Made by a program: the position numbers and the translations under genes. From NCBI GenBank assembly GCA_031082005.1, contig JAVHLR010000001.1, positions 1,121,251 through 1,185,250 on the forward strand: DNA of 64,000 bases, written 5' to 3'. Positions 62,842 to 64,000 of this stretch are shown one piece after another. The stretch comes from Patescibacteria group bacterium. GTDB lineage: Bacteria > Patescibacteriota > Patescibacteriia > 2-12-FULL-60-25. The notes beneath the pieces were generated by a model. It saw only the letters and a list, made by a program, of their open reading frames with translations, did no database searches and was not told where the DNA came from. Position 1 is the first letter of the stretch. Each line of letters starts with the position of its first letter.

Positions 62842-62984
62842 AACCGCTTCGCGGTATTAACGAACAAGACCGTGCATATCAACTCCAGAGATGGAGACGA
62901 GATGCACGGTCATGCCCTTACTGCGATAAGGGTTAATGAAAAGGGTTAAGTAAGAAGGAACGAGAAGTTGAGTGACAAGGACTG
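62842..62984 (-). terminator. Strong hairpin after the 62985 gene
   Basis: GACCGTGCAT (62868-62877) pairs perfectly with ATGCACGGTC (62902-62911), with an inner CTCCA/TGGAG stem; leftward it is followed by TTGTTCGTTAA. CCCTTA/TAAGGG and an ACCGC-TTC-GCGGT hairpin flank it. Probably the terminator of the 62985 gene; the rest of the gap holds no gene. Confidence 0.65.
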
Positions 62985-63992
62985 TCACTCTGGGAGGACG
63001 AAGGAAGCAGACCCGTAGCCGGAGGTCGGAGCAGTCGGCGAGACGCTGTCGAACTTCGGTCTGTCGTCGTTCCAGTTGAAGCACGGGGCGCCATGGAAAT
63101 CCCCGCCAGCCCTCGGAGCCCGAGCCCGCTCTGTTCCGAGGCAGCCCATAGCGAGAGTCCCCTTAGCGATACGACCGGGATTGCCGACGATCAGGCACGC
63201 TGCCATGAAACACGGCATTCCGAACTCACGTGGGCGAGCGCCGATGTGGCCTCGGGCGGCACGGACGCTATATCCAGCGTAGAGTGCGCCGGACTGCACA
63301 GGGAGGACATGAAAATCGCCAGGCGTCCTAGCTGCGTCCTCCGCAAGGGCACAAGCCGTCGCATAGAAGAGCCGGTGACGCTCCGGTCCGACGCGTCCAT
63401 GGGTCCAGTCGTAAAAGTCGGGGACGACCTCCTTGAGTACTCCGAGGAGGTACAACATCGCTTTGTTGATGTCACCCCAACCTCTCTTGCCGGAGACAAG
63501 GCTCGCGAGTCGGTCGAGCTTGGGGAAGGTCAGGAGTCCCTCCATGCCCTCGGGCAAAAGGATGCGAGAATTGTTTCTCGGCGCGGCGCGATAGCCGCCC
63601 TCGTGTTCGGCCGAACGGTCGGCCACCAGGTAGCGATCGAGGAGCGACTCGACATGCGATGCATCGAGGCCTTTGAAGTGAGGCGTAAGGAGCAGCAACT
63701 GGGCGAGCACGCCGTTGCGCTTCCAGCCCGGCGGGTACTGCCAGTACGGCGCCTTGGCACGCTCGTCCCAAAAGTCACCGCGGTACTGCGATGGCGGCTG
63801 TATCGCGAGCTCAATGGCAGCTCTCTCGACCTCCTCGACACCACGTTGCTCACGTATGTACGCAATCAGGCGCTTGGCGTTTTCGCCCTTGCGCACCCAG
63901 GCTGCGTCCTCGTCGGTGCCACCCGCATGGGAAATGGCGGCATTCGTCGATCCCAACACATCACCGTCAATCTTCTTCCAAGGCTTGGCCAT
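62985..63992 (-). CDS. Unknown protein
   Basis: 335 residues from an ATG eight bases from the window edge, so its leader is not visible. The N-terminal ~100 residues are helical (GENAKRLIAYIREQRGVEEVERAAIELAI), followed by a Trp/Tyr-rich part (GDFWDERAKAPYWQYPPGWKRNG). A helical core has LLDRYLVADRS and GWGDINKAMLYLLGVLKEV, and a Gly/Pro-rich end. There is no signal peptide or membrane helix. I recognise no family. It is GC-rich and ends at a strong hairpin, like the strong-RBS gene set, but its own RBS cannot be judged. Confidence 0.65.
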   Translation of the reverse strand: MAKPWKKIDGDVLGSTNAAISHAGGTDEDAAWVRKGENAKRLIAYIREQRGVEEVERAAIELAIQPPSQYRGDFWDERAKAPYWQYPPGWKRNGVLAQLLLLTPHFKGLDASHVESLLDRYLVADRSAEHEGGYRAAPRNNSRILLPEGMEGLLTFPKLDRLASLVSGKRGWGDINKAMLYLLGVLKEVVPDFYDWTHGRVGPERHRLFYATACALAEDAARTPGDFHVLPVQSGALYAGYSVRAARGHIGARPREFGMPCFMAACLIVGNPGRIAKGTLAMGCLGTERARAPRAGGDFHGAPCFNWNDDRPKFDSVSPTAPTSGYGSASFVLPE

Positions 63993-64000
63993 AATGGCTC

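Noticed and set aside
1-64000. CRISPR array or transposase
   Set aside because: No regularly spaced direct repeats with unique spacers and no DDE, HUH or recombinase protein motifs in the ORFs.

Overview
The window looks like part of a chromosome from a Candidate Phyla Radiation (Patescibacteria) bacterium, most likely of the Parcubacteria/Uhrbacteria kind. The reasons are a compact set of single-copy informational genes outside their usual operons (rpoB-rpoC alone, nusA next to yidC, recA alone), a SMC protein of only 748 residues, a 3685-residue Cys-rich secreted protein, and many short genes with no recognisable family. TGA is used as a stop (for example in the ATGA overlaps at 1621 and 2529), so the code is standard rather than the Gracilibacteria/Absconditabacteria code. 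The phylum call is inference from gene content; no rRNA gene is present to settle it.

Layout. 1-5.2 kb: 5' end of groES behind a CIRCE operator, an O-antigen-ligase-like protein, a nucleotidyltransferase-like protein, a PRC-barrel protein, yidC and nusA, all leftward. 5.2-6.6 kb: a repeat-rich gap and a rightward gene for a degenerate NtrC-type AAA+ domain. 6.6-21.1 kb: a giant secreted Cys-rich protein with its membrane/TSP3 partner, Hsp20, a VanW-family protein and a small conserved protein. 21.1-23.8 kb: a candidate structured RNA and a short smc. 24.0-27.4 kb (rightward): vWA protein, rbfA, DHH phosphoesterase, small secreted protein, CIRCE-controlled clpP. 27.5-35.2 kb (leftward): spermidine-synthase-like membrane protein, gyrA, MBL-fold protein, GalT-like protein, lipoprotein, ruvC, yebC. 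35.3-43.3 kb: a small zinc-ribbon protein, then rpoC and rpoB. 43.3-49.2 kb: an RNA- and repeat-rich island with five unknown rightward genes. 49.2-63.99 kb (leftward): RodZ-like protein, ftsK, recA, an M23/MopE-like lipoprotein, a structured RNA, comEC, a UDP-sugar dehydrogenase, leuS and an unknown gene.

Two gene classes stand out. The housekeeping genes (nusA, yidC, recA, rpoB, rpoC, gyrA, clpP, rbfA, smc, leuS) have almost no Shine-Dalgarno sequence. A second set of mostly unknown genes (5781, 24011, 35340, 44677, 45604, 46015, 46647, 48169 and the M23 lipoprotein at 55691) has strong AAGGAG/GGAGG sites. Four of them also have clear TTGACN-17-(-10) promoters, and several end in strong GC hairpins. 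These may be a co-acquired or co-regulated set.

The non-coding DNA is unusually structured. I see four candidate structured RNAs (21.2, 43.8, 48.9 and 56.6 kb), three hairpin elements with a conserved core and element-specific arms (5.6, 23.9, 49.2 kb), and a family of palindromic repeats at 44.2-45.4 kb. I found no tRNA, rRNA, CRISPR array or transposase gene.
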